The notes: a model not told the origin generated them from the letters alone. Numbered from the stretch's first letter, positions 1 to 7,269 are shown. The stretch: 17,660 nucleotides of DNA from an uncultured Spirochaetales bacterium (GCA_937902565.1 CALFMX010000171.1:1-17660); one strand, 5' to 3'. Program-made: numbers and translations.

Positions 1-31
1 TCTTTGAGCCTAGAAGGATTTGAAGAAGTAA

Positions 32-1261
32 ATGATGGCAGAAGAGGAGAAGGAGGATATCGCCGAGCCGGGAGAGCCCAATGCCGCCGGCTGGGTCCTG
101 CCCTCCCACAACGTCCACCGCCGCTACCCCAACGTGGCGATCTTCATCCCCGACACGATGGGGCGCGCCTGTGGCGGGCTCTGTGCATACTGTCAGCGGA
201 TGTACGACTTTCAGGCGGGTCGGTTCAACTTCGAGCTCGAGACCCTCAAGCCGAAGAGGAGCTGGCCCGAGCTCTTGAAGCTCAACATGGAGTACTTTAG
301 AAACGACCCCTACCTCAGCGACATCCTCATCACCGGAGGCGACGCCTTCATGAGCTCGCCCCGCTCCCTCTCCCAGATCCTCGATGCGGTCCTCGAGATG
401 GCAGCGGCCAAGCGGGCGGACAACGAGGGGAGGGAGGAGCGCTATGAGGAGATGAGGCGGGTACGCCTCGGCACCAAGATCCCGGTCTACCTCCCCCAGC
501 GCATCAACAGCGAGCTGGTCGAGGTACTGCGCTCATTCAAAGAGCGCTCAGGTGCGGTGGGCATCGAGGAGTGCATCGTGCAGACCCACATCTCGACGGC
601 GATGGAGATCACCAGAGAGACGAGGGACGCCATCGCCCGCCTCCTTGCGGCAGGCTGGGCGGTGACCAACCAGGAGGTCTTCACCGTAGCGGCGAGCAGG
701 CGCGGCCATTCGGCTGCGCTGCGCAAGGCCCTCAACGACATCGGGGTACTGCCCTACTACAACTTCTCTGTCAAGGGATTTAGAGAGAACCGTGAGCTCT
801 TTGCCACCAATGCACGATCAACCCAGGAGCAGGTGGAGGAGGCCTCCATCGGCCAGATTGCCCAGCGCTACCACGCCGCCCTGCGCTCCTTCCTCAGTGA
901 GGCGGAGCGGATGGTGGAGAAGACCGACATGATCCGTAAAGGGGATGAGATCCCGTTCATCAGCCCGGACCGCAACACGATCAACCTGCCGGGGGTGGGC
1001 AAGAGCAATACCTACCGCACCATCGGCATCACCGCCGACGGGCGGCGGATCCTCCGCTTTGAGTTCGACCATAGCCGGGCCCACTCCCCGGTCATCGAGG
1101 AGATGGGCCACGTCATCATCATCGAGAGCAAGTCGATCGCCGCCTACCTGCGCCAGCTGGAGGCGATGGGGGAGGATGTCAGTGAGTATGAGACGATCTG
1201 GGAGTACTCAGCTGGAAGCCTCGAGCCCAGGAGTGCCATCTTTGAGGGAGCGGTGCTCTAG
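32..1261 (+). CDS. KamA-family radical SAM/PLP protein (lysine 2,3-aminomutase-like), probably N-terminally incomplete
   Basis: A radical SAM enzyme of the lysine 2,3-aminomutase (KamA) family, whose known members use a 4Fe-4S cluster, S-adenosylmethionine and PLP to move an amino group. The cluster motif CxxxCxxC is at C47, C51 and C54, inside a strongly KamA-like stretch (HRRYPN, then GRACGGLCAYCQRMYDF). A PGVGKS motif with K324 is a good candidate for the PLP lysine. Only 46 residues precede the first cysteine, whereas KamA proteins normally have a longer N-terminal region. A TAA codon lies directly before the ATG at 32, and the ribosome-binding site is poor (AAGGA at 14-18, 13 nt away). 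The frame one base over is open to the left edge and reads acidic residues that could join this protein, so a frameshift is likely. The 3' end overlaps the convergent membrane gene. The family call is firm; the substrate is not, because many KamA relatives do not act on lysine. Confidence 0.85.
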   Translation: MMAEEEKEDIAEPGEPNAAGWVLPSHNVHRRYPNVAIFIPDTMGRACGGLCAYCQRMYDFQAGRFNFELETLKPKRSWPELLKLNMEYFRNDPYLSDILITGGDAFMSSPRSLSQILDAVLEMAAAKRADNEGREERYEEMRRVRLGTKIPVYLPQRINSELVEVLRSFKERSGAVGIEECIVQTHISTAMEITRETRDAIARLLAAGWAVTNQEVFTVAASRRGHSAALRKALNDIGVLPYYNFSVKGFRENRELFATNARSTQEQVEEASIGQIAQRYHAALRSFLSEAERMVEKTDMIRKGDEIPFISPDRNTINLPGVGKSNTYRTIGITADGRRILRFEFDHSRAHSPVIEEMGHVIIIESKSIAAYLRQLEAMGEDVSEYETIWEYSAGSLEPRSAIFEGAVL

Positions 1262-1726
1262 AAGCTTGTGCCCTCCAAAGAAGATGAGGGTGATGGCAAG
1301 GCCCACCAGACAGCCGAGGATGACAGCGAAGATCCGCTGCAGCGCATAGCTGAAGGCCGGCTCCCCGGTCTCCTGCATCAGGACGATGACCAGTGCCGCC
1401 AGGGCGCTGCGCGTCGATGAGGGGAAGAGAAGGGTGCAGATAATGATGGTGAGGGCAACCCCGGCTAGCAGGGAGAAGAGCTGGCCGAAGGGAAGGAAGA
1501 AGCAGCCTAGGCCCACCAAAGCCCCGGCGATGTTGGCCTTGATGCGCATCATCGGCAGCGCAATCGAGTTGTCCCAATCGGGGGCGAGGACGAGCAGCAC
1601 GCTGATAATCGACCAGAGCAGGTGCCATTTGGGAAAGGCCTTGTAGAGGCCCCAGCAGATGGCTGCTGCGAGGAGGCACTTGATGATGTAGACAACCATG
1701 ACTCTGCCAAAGGGATTGCGCTTCAT
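1208..1726 (-). CDS. FUSC-family (aromatic acid exporter-like) small integral membrane protein
   Basis: A 172-residue, very hydrophobic protein with about six membrane segments, ending in a charged tail. Two similar blocks are visible: 'RIKANIAGALVGLGCFFLPF' in the middle and 'LQRIFAVILGCLVGLAITLIFF' near the end. Both follow the R-x-x-(G/A)-x-x-x-G-x-x-x-G pattern of the FUSC/ArAE membrane domain (families of YccS, AaeB and small DUF939-like proteins). At this length it is a single membrane domain without the cytoplasmic part of AaeB, as in many stand-alone members. Its role, perhaps export of small acids, is inferred from the family only. The start at 1726 has no clear ribosome-binding site; an in-frame ATG at 1699 is an alternative, and the candidate promoter just upstream would favour it. 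The last 54 bases overlap the convergent KamA-like gene. Confidence 0.72.
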   Translation of the reverse strand: MKRNPFGRVMVVYIIKCLLAAAICWGLYKAFPKWHLLWSIISVLLVLAPDWDNSIALPMMRIKANIAGALVGLGCFFLPFGQLFSLLAGVALTIIICTLLFPSSTRSALAALVIVLMQETGEPAFSYALQRIFAVILGCLVGLAITLIFFGGHKLLEHRSLKDGTPGLEASS

Positions 1727-1732
1727 GAGCTG

Positions 1733-1761
1733 AGTATGTAAAAGAGATGGACAGAGGTCAA
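1733..1761 (-). promoter_or_regulatory. Possible promoter for the FUSC-type gene
   Basis: On the minus strand TTGACC (1761-1756) is followed, after 17 bases, by CATACT (1738-1733). The matches are 5/6 to the -35 and 4/6 to the -10 consensus. Transcription would begin at about 1727, making a start at 1726 almost leaderless and a start at 1699 more natural. Judged by consensus only. Confidence 0.35.
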
Positions 1762-1860
1762 TATGGCCTTGTATTCTAAACAGAGAATAGAAAATCTGCT
1801 ATTGGATTTTTAGATTTATAGAGTGGAAAGTATTTTGAGTGGTTGAAATTCATTCTATGG

Positions 1861-1896
1861 TATTAGATAATCTAATATCATATATTAGATTATATG
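1861..1896. repeat. AT-rich palindrome cluster, left copy
   Basis: TATTAGAT-A-ATCTAATA (1861-1877) is a perfect palindrome with 8-bp arms. It is followed by TATATTAGATTATATG, which repeats the same half-site. The 13-mer GATAATCTAATAT (1866-1878) occurs again at 2041-2053. The 355-nt gap 1727-2081 has no convincing gene; besides this cluster and its right-hand partner it holds a short GTTAAG/CTTAAC inverted repeat (1944-1963) and otherwise AT-rich sequence. Confidence 0.7.
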
Positions 1897-2000
1897 CAAA
1901 ACCTCTTAAATCAGCTGACAATGCACGCTGACCTAATGGGCTGGTTAAGGAATATCTCTTAACGTACCTGTTGTAATCTTCCCTCGTTTCTCTATATTGA

Positions 2001-2029
2001 TTGCATTCCCATATATTTCTTTACATAAT
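2001..2029 (+). promoter_or_regulatory. Possible promoter of the DUF4143 ATPase gene
   Basis: TTGCAT (2001-2006) and CATAAT (2024-2029) are separated by 17 bases, matching 4/6 and 5/6 of the sigma-70 consensus. The 35-bp inverted repeat begins at the -10, so a protein bound there would block transcription. The assignment rests on consensus only, in an AT-rich stretch where chance matches are common. Confidence 0.35.
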
Positions 2030-2061
2030 ATCTAATATTTGATAATCTAATATTAGATATT
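2027..2061. repeat. Perfect 13-bp inverted repeat with nested palindrome, right copy of the TCTAAT/ATTAGA cluster
   Basis: AATATCTAATATT (2027-2039) and AATATTAGATATT (2049-2061) are exact reverse complements separated by nine bases. ATCTAATATTAGAT (2045-2058) is a second, perfect palindrome nested in the right arm. The element lies 20 bp before the ATPase start codon and overlaps the likely -10, which is the expected position for an operator. It shares a 13-bp direct repeat with the cluster at 1861-1896. Confidence 0.75.
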
Positions 2062-2081
2062 AAAATTTATGGATAGGTGAT

Positions 2082-3296
2082 ATGGAATACATCAATCGGC
2101 ACATTGAATCAACTGTAAAAAAATATGCAGAATCATTTCCCATTGTTTTGATCACCGGAGCGAGGCAGGTAGGGAAAAGTACTCTATTGATGAATGTATT
2201 TGGAAATCTGGAGTATATTACCTTCGATGATCCGACTCAAGTCGTATCCGCAAGGAGTGATCCGAAACATTTTTTCTCCCTTATTACCCCTCCAGTCATC
2301 TTTGATGAGATTCAATATATCGGAGAGTTGTTCTCTTACATCAAAATGGAGGTTGACCGACGGAAGGCGAAAGGGCTCTATATCATGACGGGAAGCCAGC
2401 AGTACGCCCTCATGCAGAACGTAACCGAGAGTCTTGCCGGGAGAGTGGGGATCCTGGTTCTGCATGGGCTTTCGCTGAGAGAACAATACGGTGATACGTT
2501 CAGCGAGCCGTTTGTTCGATCGAGAGAGCAGATCATGCGTCGAAACGTGCGGTACAGTATTGGACGAGACGAGTTGTGGAAGATTATCCACCGTGGTTCC
2601 TACCCCGAATTGGTGAGTGGGTCCCAATCGAGGGACCTGTACTATGGCTCCTATGTGAAGACATATATCGAGCGGGATGTCAGATCGTTGACCCAGATCG
2701 GGGATGAGTGGCAATTCACCATCTTTTTGACTGTTCTTGCGAGTCGGACCGGCTCCATCGTCAACTATACGGACATTGCAAAGGAGGTGGGGGTCAGCTC
2801 CCCCACCATCAAGCGATGGATCTCCATCCTGATCGCCGGCGGTATTGTCACGCTCCTCCACCCGTGGTCAAGGAACATCGAGAAGCAGGTGACGAAGACC
2901 CCCAAGCTCTACTTCCTGGACACCGGCCTGGCCAGCTGGCTCACCAAGTGGCAGACTCCCCAATCATTGGAGGAGGGGAATATGGCCGGTGCCTTCTTCG
3001 AGTCCTTCGTCATCAGCGAAATCATCAAGAGCTGGCACAATGCAGGGCGAGATCCCTCCCTCTACTTCTACCGTGACCACGAGGGCAAGGAGATCGATCT
3101 CTTGATCGAAGAGGGACAGATCCTCTATCCCGTCGAGATCAAGAAGAGCGCTACCCCCGGCAGCAGCGCCTTGAAGAACTTCGGGGTGCTCAAGAACATC
3201 AACAAGGAGATCGGGCCCAAGACCGTCATCTGCAGCATCGACAAACCGGCCTTTCTCTCCAAGGATGCAGTAGCGCTTCCGGTGTCGTATATATAG
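2082..3296 (+). CDS. AAA-family ATP-binding protein with C-terminal DUF4143 domain
   Basis: A 404-residue protein with the layout of the AAA_14-DUF4143 family. The Walker A motif GARQVGKS is at residues 26-33, the Walker B motif PVIFDEIQ with D75 and E76, and a sensor-like 'MTGSQQ' follows. The C-terminal part has a PD-(D/E)xK-like pattern: D339 in EIDLLI, then E352-I-K354 in 'YPVEIKKS'. A winged-helix-like stretch ('ISSPTIKRW' type: VGVSSPTIKRWISIL) lies between. Such proteins are widespread in anaerobes and often multicopy; their biological role is not established. The start is supported by AGG at 2075-2077 ahead of the ATG. The gene stands alone. Its 5' third is AT-rich and its 3' part GC-rich (20/60 G+C in 2101-2160 against 38/60 in 2881-2940), which suggests a mosaic gene. 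The family call is secure; the function is unknown. Confidence 0.9.
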   Translation: MEYINRHIESTVKKYAESFPIVLITGARQVGKSTLLMNVFGNLEYITFDDPTQVVSARSDPKHFFSLITPPVIFDEIQYIGELFSYIKMEVDRRKAKGLYIMTGSQQYALMQNVTESLAGRVGILVLHGLSLREQYGDTFSEPFVRSREQIMRRNVRYSIGRDELWKIIHRGSYPELVSGSQSRDLYYGSYVKTYIERDVRSLTQIGDEWQFTIFLTVLASRTGSIVNYTDIAKEVGVSSPTIKRWISILIAGGIVTLLHPWSRNIEKQVTKTPKLYFLDTGLASWLTKWQTPQSLEEGNMAGAFFESFVISEIIKSWHNAGRDPSLYFYRDHEGKEIDLLIEEGQILYPVEIKKSATPGSSALKNFGVLKNINKEIGPKTVICSIDKPAFLSKDAVALPVSYI

Positions 3297-3330
3297 GAGG
3301 GGGTATCCAATACATCTGTTCCCCTCTCCT
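3295..3330 (+). terminator. Weak terminator-like hairpin after the ATPase gene
   Basis: AGGAG-GGGG (3295-3303) can pair with CCCC-T-CTCCT (3321-3330), a nine-pair stem with one bulged T and a 17-nt loop. It begins inside the stop codon of the ATPase gene. No U-run follows, so it may be only a stabilising hairpin. Confidence 0.35.
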
Positions 3331-3353
3331 CTTGATGACAGCTGATCACTCTG

Positions 3354-3382
3354 CTTCCAAACCCCTATGAATATGGTATGCT
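3354..3382 (+). promoter_or_regulatory. Possible promoter of the RraA-dehydrogenase-oxidoreductase operon
   Basis: CTTCCA (3354-3359) is followed after 17 bases by TATGCT (3377-3382). The -35 is poor and the -10 moderate (4/6). If it is used, the upstream ATG at 3378 lies within the -10, which supports translation from 3411. Low confidence. Confidence 0.3.
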
Positions 3383-3410
3383 AGGTGCTATCACAGTGAT
3401 GAGGACAGCG

Positions 3411-4118
3411 ATGCAGTACCTGAGCAATGAACAGCTGGAAGAGCTTAAGCAGTTTGATACCCCGACAGTGGCGAATGCCTTGGAGGTCTTTGACCTGAGG
3501 GCGCGCACCGAGGGCTTCACCTCCCCAAAGATCCGAGCAATCTTTCCTGGTATGGAGCGCCTCTGTGGCTACGCAGTCACCGCCAAGGTCAGTGCGCTCT
3601 CAGAGAAGACGGCAGAGCATGAGGCGATTGCCTGGCAGTACTACCAGGCAATCCGCGACTGCCCGAGCCCGATCTCCGTCATCCAGGATATCGATGAGGA
3701 GCCGATCGGCTCCTTCTGGGGAGAGGTGCAGGCCACGATCCACCTCGCCCTGGGGTGCAAGGGGGTGGTCACCAATGGCGGGGTGCGCGACCTCGATGAG
3801 GTGGAGGCGATGGGCTTCGGCTATCTGGCCAGCTGCATCCTCGTCAGCCACGCCTACATCCACATGGAAGCGCAGAACACACCGGTTGAGATCGGCGGTC
3901 TCGTGGTCCGCCCTGGTGACCTTATCCACGCCGATAAGCATGGGGCGATCGTAATCCCCCATGAGGTCGCCCATCTGACGGCCGATGCGTGCCGCAAGAT
4001 GGCACGGGCAGAGCTGCCGGTGCTCGATGGGTGTCGTAGCGTTGAGCCGGGAACACTGAGTATTGAACAGCTGCGCGTCTGGCGCAACGAAATGGATCGA
4101 CTGAGGAAAGAGCGATGA
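3411..4118 (+). CDS. RraA-family protein (class II 4-hydroxy-4-methyl-2-oxoglutarate aldolase-like)
   Basis: A 235-residue protein of the RraA/HMG-CHA aldolase fold. The N-terminus 'LKQFDTPTVANALE' and the core 'GCKGVVTNGGVRDLDEVEAMGF' are typical. R126 and D127 with E130 make the R-D-x-x-(E/D) motif that binds substrate and metal in the class II pyruvate aldolases of this family. The likely role is aldol cleavage or decarboxylation of an oxo-acid giving pyruvate or oxaloacetate; older database names such as 'dimethylmenaquinone methyltransferase' are misleading. I chose the ATG at 3411 because AGGA (3402-3405) sits five bases upstream; in-frame ATGs at 3378 and 3399 lack a ribosome-binding site and would add 11 or 4 residues. 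The stop overlaps the next start as ATGA, so the two genes are probably translationally coupled. The substrate is not known; as some family members are regulators of RNase E rather than enzymes, the catabolic reading leans on the neighbours. Confidence 0.85.
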   Translation: MQYLSNEQLEELKQFDTPTVANALEVFDLRARTEGFTSPKIRAIFPGMERLCGYAVTAKVSALSEKTAEHEAIAWQYYQAIRDCPSPISVIQDIDEEPIGSFWGEVQATIHLALGCKGVVTNGGVRDLDEVEAMGFGYLASCILVSHAYIHMEAQNTPVEIGGLVVRPGDLIHADKHGAIVIPHEVAHLTADACRKMARAELPVLDGCRSVEPGTLSIEQLRVWRNEMDRLRKER

Positions 4119-5074
4119 AGCGGACAAAGATTGTAGTGTTGGATGGGTATACCCTCAACCCGGGGGATCTCGATTGGAAGGGCTTTGAGGCGCTTGGTGA
4201 TGTGACGGTCTATGACCGTACCTCTGATGAGCAGATTCTACAGCGGATCGGGGACGCCCCGATCGTCATCACCAACAAGACTCCGTTGACGAAAGAGACG
4301 ATCGAGGCTGCGCCCGCCATCACCTATATTGGTGTACTGGCGACCGGCTACAATGTCGTCGATACTGCTGCAGCAGCAGAGCGGGGGATCGTGGTCACCA
4401 ACATCCCCACCTACGGCACCGATGCGGTGGCCCAGTTCACCTTTGCCCTGCTCCTCGAGCTGGCCCACCACGTGCAACACCACAGCGATGCGGTCATGGA
4501 GGGGCGGTGGAGCAAGAGCCCTGACTTCTGCTTCTGGGATTATCCCTTGATGGAGCTGCGTGACAAGACGATGGGTATCATCGGCTATGGGAGGATCGGG
4601 CAGGCAACCGCCCGCATCGCCCGCGCCTTCGGCATGCGGGTCATCGCCTTTGACTCCTACCAGGATGAGGCACACCGTGAGGTGTATGTGAGCCTTGATG
4701 AGCTTCTGGGCGAGAGTGATGTGATCAGCCTCCACTGTCCGCTCTTTGAGAAGACGAGGGGGATCATCAACAAACAGAGCATCGCAGCGATGAAGGATGG
4801 GGTCATCATCATCAACACCAGCCGTGGCCCCCTGATCGTCGAGCAGGACCTCGCTGAGGCACTCAACAGTGGCAAGGTAGGGGCAGCGGCAGTGGATGTG
4901 GTCTCAACCGAGCCCATCGAGGCGGACAACCCGCTCCTCAGCGCAAAGAATATCCTTATCACCCCCCACATCGCCTGGGCCCCGAAGGAGAGCCGCATAC
5001 GGTTGATGAACATAGCCGTCGATAACCTCGCCTCCTTCTTGGGGGGCAAGGCGGTGCATGTGGTGAATGAATAA
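4115..5074 (+). CDS. NAD-dependent D-2-hydroxyacid dehydrogenase (glycerate/hydroxypyruvate reductase-like)
   Basis: A 319-residue, full-length member of the D-isomer-specific 2-hydroxyacid dehydrogenases. The Rossmann motif G157-Y-G-R-I-G162 is followed by D180 at the end of the second strand, which predicts NAD rather than NADP. The catalytic set is complete: R237 in 'NTSRGP', E266 in 'STEP' and H285 in 'TPHIAW'. Members interconvert 2-oxo acids and D-2-hydroxy acids such as glycerate/hydroxypyruvate or lactate/pyruvate; the closest feel is to glycerate dehydrogenases. The start overlaps the RraA-type gene by four bases and has AGGAAAGAG upstream. With GarR encoded nearby, which makes glycerate, a glycerate-hydroxypyruvate step is plausible, but the substrate is inferred. 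Confidence 0.92.
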   Translation: MKRTKIVVLDGYTLNPGDLDWKGFEALGDVTVYDRTSDEQILQRIGDAPIVITNKTPLTKETIEAAPAITYIGVLATGYNVVDTAAAAERGIVVTNIPTYGTDAVAQFTFALLLELAHHVQHHSDAVMEGRWSKSPDFCFWDYPLMELRDKTMGIIGYGRIGQATARIARAFGMRVIAFDSYQDEAHREVYVSLDELLGESDVISLHCPLFEKTRGIINKQSIAAMKDGVIIINTSRGPLIVEQDLAEALNSGKVGAAAVDVVSTEPIEADNPLLSAKNILITPHIAWAPKESRIRLMNIAVDNLASFLGGKAVHVVNE

Positions 5075-5090
5075 GAACTAAGGAAAGAGA

Positions 5091-6149
5091 ATGAACGAAC
5101 AGAAGAGACTAGGGTTTGGAATAGTCGGGCTTGGCAATATCAGCGGGATGCACGCCAAGGCGATCATGGAAATCGAAGGGTGTACGCTTGTTGCTGGCTT
5201 GGATCGCAGGCAGGAGTCGGTGGATGCGTTTGCCAACACCTACGGGTGCAGGGGCTACACTGACATCGATGCCTTTCTCGCCGATGATGAAATCGATATC
5301 GTAACCATCGCCACCCCCTCGGGCCTCCACCTTGAAGGAGCACTCGCTGCGGCGAAGGCGAAGAAGCACCTCATCATCGAAAAGCCGATTGAGATCACCA
5401 AGGCTCGCTCCCAGCAGATCATCGATGCCTGCACAGAGAACGGGGTGAAGCTGATGGGTATCTTCCCCTCCCGTTTCCACGACGCCCCGCAGATGGTCAA
5501 GAAGGCGATCGATGAGGGGCGCTTCGGCCGCATCGTCATGGCTGATGCCCAGATCAAGTGGTATCGCAGCCAAGCCTACTACGATAGTGGCGCATGGCGA
5601 GGTACCTGGGAGCTCGATGGCGGTGGGGCGATGATGAACCAGGGAATCCACGCCATCGACTTGATGCAGTGGCTCGCCGGGGATGTCGAGGAGGTCTTCG
5701 CCTTCAGTGATACCCTCACCCACGAGCGCATCGAAGTTGAGGATACCGCGGTCGCGGTCCTCCGTTTCGCCCACGGCGGCCTTGGGGTAATCGAGGCGAC
5801 AACCAGCGCCTATCCAGGCTTTCTCAAGCGTGTCGAGATCCTCGGTAGCAAGGGCAGTGTGGTCATCGAGGAGGAGTCGATTGTCAAGTGGCAGTTCGAG
5901 GATGAGCGTGAGGAGGATGCGAAGATCCGGGAAAGCTTTCTGAACACCACCGAAACCGGTGGTGGGGCGGCGGACCCGATGGCCATCGGCTACCACGGTC
6001 ACAAGCGCCTCTTCGAATCCTTTGTGAATTCACTGAGAACCGGCTCCGCGGTTGAGATTGACGGCCCCTCATCCCTGAAGGCTGTGGAGATCATCGAGGC
6101 GGTGTATATGAGTGCGAAGAGCGGAAAGAAGGTGAAGCTTCCGATCTGA
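5091..6149 (+). CDS. Gfo/Idh/MocA-family NAD(P)-dependent oxidoreductase
   Basis: A 352-residue protein with the usual two domains of the family. The N-terminal dinucleotide fold has GLGNISG at residues 13-19, and the E97-K-P99 motif marks the end of that domain and carries the catalytic lysine. The C-terminal domain has 'GGGAMMNQGIHAIDLMQW', with H187 and D190 as the H-x-x-D pair expected in the active site. Enzymes of this family oxidise or reduce a hydroxyl of sugars, inositols, sugar acids or sugar nucleotides. It starts 16 bases after the dehydrogenase gene behind AGGAAAGAG, so it belongs to the same operon and ends it; a strong palindrome follows. The exact substrate cannot be read from the sequence. 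Confidence 0.92.
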   Translation: MNEQKRLGFGIVGLGNISGMHAKAIMEIEGCTLVAGLDRRQESVDAFANTYGCRGYTDIDAFLADDEIDIVTIATPSGLHLEGALAAAKAKKHLIIEKPIEITKARSQQIIDACTENGVKLMGIFPSRFHDAPQMVKKAIDEGRFGRIVMADAQIKWYRSQAYYDSGAWRGTWELDGGGAMMNQGIHAIDLMQWLAGDVEEVFAFSDTLTHERIEVEDTAVAVLRFAHGGLGVIEATTSAYPGFLKRVEILGSKGSVVIEEESIVKWQFEDEREEDAKIRESFLNTTETGGGAADPMAIGYHGHKRLFESFVNSLRTGSAVEIDGPSSLKAVEIIEAVYMSAKSGKKVKLPI

Positions 6150-6166
6150 ACAGAGCAATCGTACGA

Positions 6167-6200
6167 GCATCAGTGGGTTTGGAACCAAACCCACTGATGC
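6167..6200. terminator. 34-bp perfect palindrome, probable terminator after the oxidoreductase gene
   Basis: GCATCAGTGGGTTTGG (6167-6182) and its exact reverse complement (6185-6200) flank a two-base centre, AA. The RNA would form a very stable hairpin 18 bases after the stop codon. No clear U-run follows (the next bases are AATGCTCTATAATTATC), so it may be a non-canonical terminator, a 3'-end stabiliser, or a protein-binding site. Confidence 0.6.
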
Positions 6201-6279
6201 AATGCTCTATAATTATCTTTGAGAAATATAACAATTAATACAAAAATTATAATAGATAGTAAGTAAAATATAATTCTTA

Positions 6280-6308
6280 TTGACAAATCTACACTCTGCT
6301 CGTACTCT
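6280..6308 (+). promoter_or_regulatory. Likely promoter of the garR-dapA-like operon
   Basis: A perfect -35, TTGACA (6280-6285), is followed after 17 bases by TACTCT (6303-6308), a weak -10. AT-rich sequence precedes it. Transcription would start near 6315, some 60 bases before the ATG. A sequence with an AAATTATT core (6354-6361) lies between promoter and gene and resembles part of the palindrome before tctC. Confidence 0.45.
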
Positions 6309-6377
6309 ATTGGTAAGGCATCGTATCCGATTAGGGATGCATTGCTGTTGTCAAAATTATTGAGAAGGAGTGTATAT

Positions 6378-7262
6378 ATGAAGATTGGATTCATTGGACT
6401 TGGAATCATGGGCAAGCCCATGGCAAAGAACCTTTTGAAGGCAGGACACGAAGTGGTCTGCTTCGATGTAAATTCGAAGAACGTAGATGAAGTTGTTGCA
6501 GCCGGCGCCGTAGCAGGCAAGAGTAGCGCCGATGTCGCAGCCCAGGTTCCGCTTGTCATCACGATGCTGCCCAACAGCCCCCACGTCAAGAGCGTGGTCA
6601 TGGGTGAGGGCGGGATCCTCGAGGGGGCGAAGAAGGGCTTGATCGTCGTCGACATGTCATCGATCGCCCCGCTTGCGAGCCAGGAAGTGGAGAAGGCGTG
6701 CAGTGAGAAGGGCGTGCGGATGCTCGATGCCCCGGTAAGCGGTGGGGAGCCCAAGGCTATCGATGGCAGTCTTGCCATCATGGTGGGTGGGGAGAAGGCC
6801 CTCTTTGAAGAGGTGAAGGATATCCTCATGGTCATGGGATCGAGTGCGGTGCACTGCGGGCCCATCGGGGCGGGGAACACCACCAAGCTGGCAAACCAGA
6901 TCATCGTGGCGCTCAACATCGCCGCAGTTGCCGAGGCATTCACGCTGGTGCGCAAGGCCGGGGTGGAGCCCGAGTTGGTCTTCGAGGCGATCAAGGGCGG
7001 CCTGGCCGGTAGTACGGTCATGAACGCAAAGGCCCCGATGATGATGGAGTCGAACTTCAAGCCCGGCTTCAAGATCGACCTTCACATCAAGGATCTGGCC
7101 AACGCACTGGATACCGGCCACGGGGTGGGCAGCCCGCTCCCGTTGACCGCACTGGCGCGTGAGATGATGGAGACGCTGCACGCCGATGGGTTCGGCGGTG
7201 ACGACCACAGCGCGCTGGCCCGCTACTACGCCAAGCTCAGCGGCACGACTATCGGAGAGTAG
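6378..7262 (+). CDS. garR: 2-hydroxy-3-oxopropionate (tartronate semialdehyde) reductase
   Basis: A 294-residue beta-hydroxyacid dehydrogenase that closely follows the remembered sequence of E. coli GarR along its length: 'MKIGFIGLGIMGKPMAKNLLKAGH', 'ITMLPNSPHVK', 'DMSSIAPLAS', 'LDAPVSGGEPKAIDG' and 'DLHIKDLANALDT'. GLGIMG at residues 8-13 binds the nucleotide, S121-G-G is the substrate loop, and K170 in 'GAGNTTKLANQ' is the catalytic lysine. GarR reduces tartronate semialdehyde to D-glycerate in glucarate/galactarate and glyoxylate metabolism. The start at 6378 has GAGAAGGAG seven bases upstream; a longer reading from a TTG at 6342 has no ribosome-binding site. The DapA-like gene follows seven bases after the stop, so the two are co-transcribed. 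A 3-hydroxyisobutyrate dehydrogenase is the alternative but fits the signature regions less well. Confidence 0.9.
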   Translation: MKIGFIGLGIMGKPMAKNLLKAGHEVVCFDVNSKNVDEVVAAGAVAGKSSADVAAQVPLVITMLPNSPHVKSVVMGEGGILEGAKKGLIVVDMSSIAPLASQEVEKACSEKGVRMLDAPVSGGEPKAIDGSLAIMVGGEKALFEEVKDILMVMGSSAVHCGPIGAGNTTKLANQIIVALNIAAVAEAFTLVRKAGVEPELVFEAIKGGLAGSTVMNAKAPMMMESNFKPGFKIDLHIKDLANALDTGHGVGSPLPLTALAREMMETLHADGFGGDDHSALARYYAKLSGTTIGE

Positions 7263-7269
7263 GGAGTAT

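Noticed and set aside
1727..2081. A CRISPR-like array made of the repeated TCTAAT motifs
   Set aside because: Only two clusters with irregular spacing and palindromic half-sites; there are no regular repeats with equal spacers and no cas genes.
2184..2861. A 225-codon open frame on the minus strand inside the ATPase gene
   Set aside because: It lies wholly within a gene with intact Walker motifs and has no family features.
5109..6002. A 297-codon open frame on the minus strand opposite the Gfo/Idh/MocA gene
   Set aside because: It is a by-product of GC-rich coding in the real gene; no recognisable motif and no ribosome-binding site.
6342..6377. A longer garR start at a TTG codon
   Set aside because: GAGAAGGAG sits seven bases before the ATG at 6378 and the family normally begins at MKIGFIGLG; the extension has no ribosome-binding site.
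6170..7072. A 300-codon open frame on the minus strand opposite garR
   Set aside because: It mirrors garR, which has a clear ribosome-binding site and full family motifs; the minus-strand product resembles no family and is low in complexity (S/T/P/A-rich).
7186..7269. A longer start for the DapA-like gene within garR
   Set aside because: The extension only reads garR coding sequence in another frame; the family begins near MDTSFIKGIIVPILTP.
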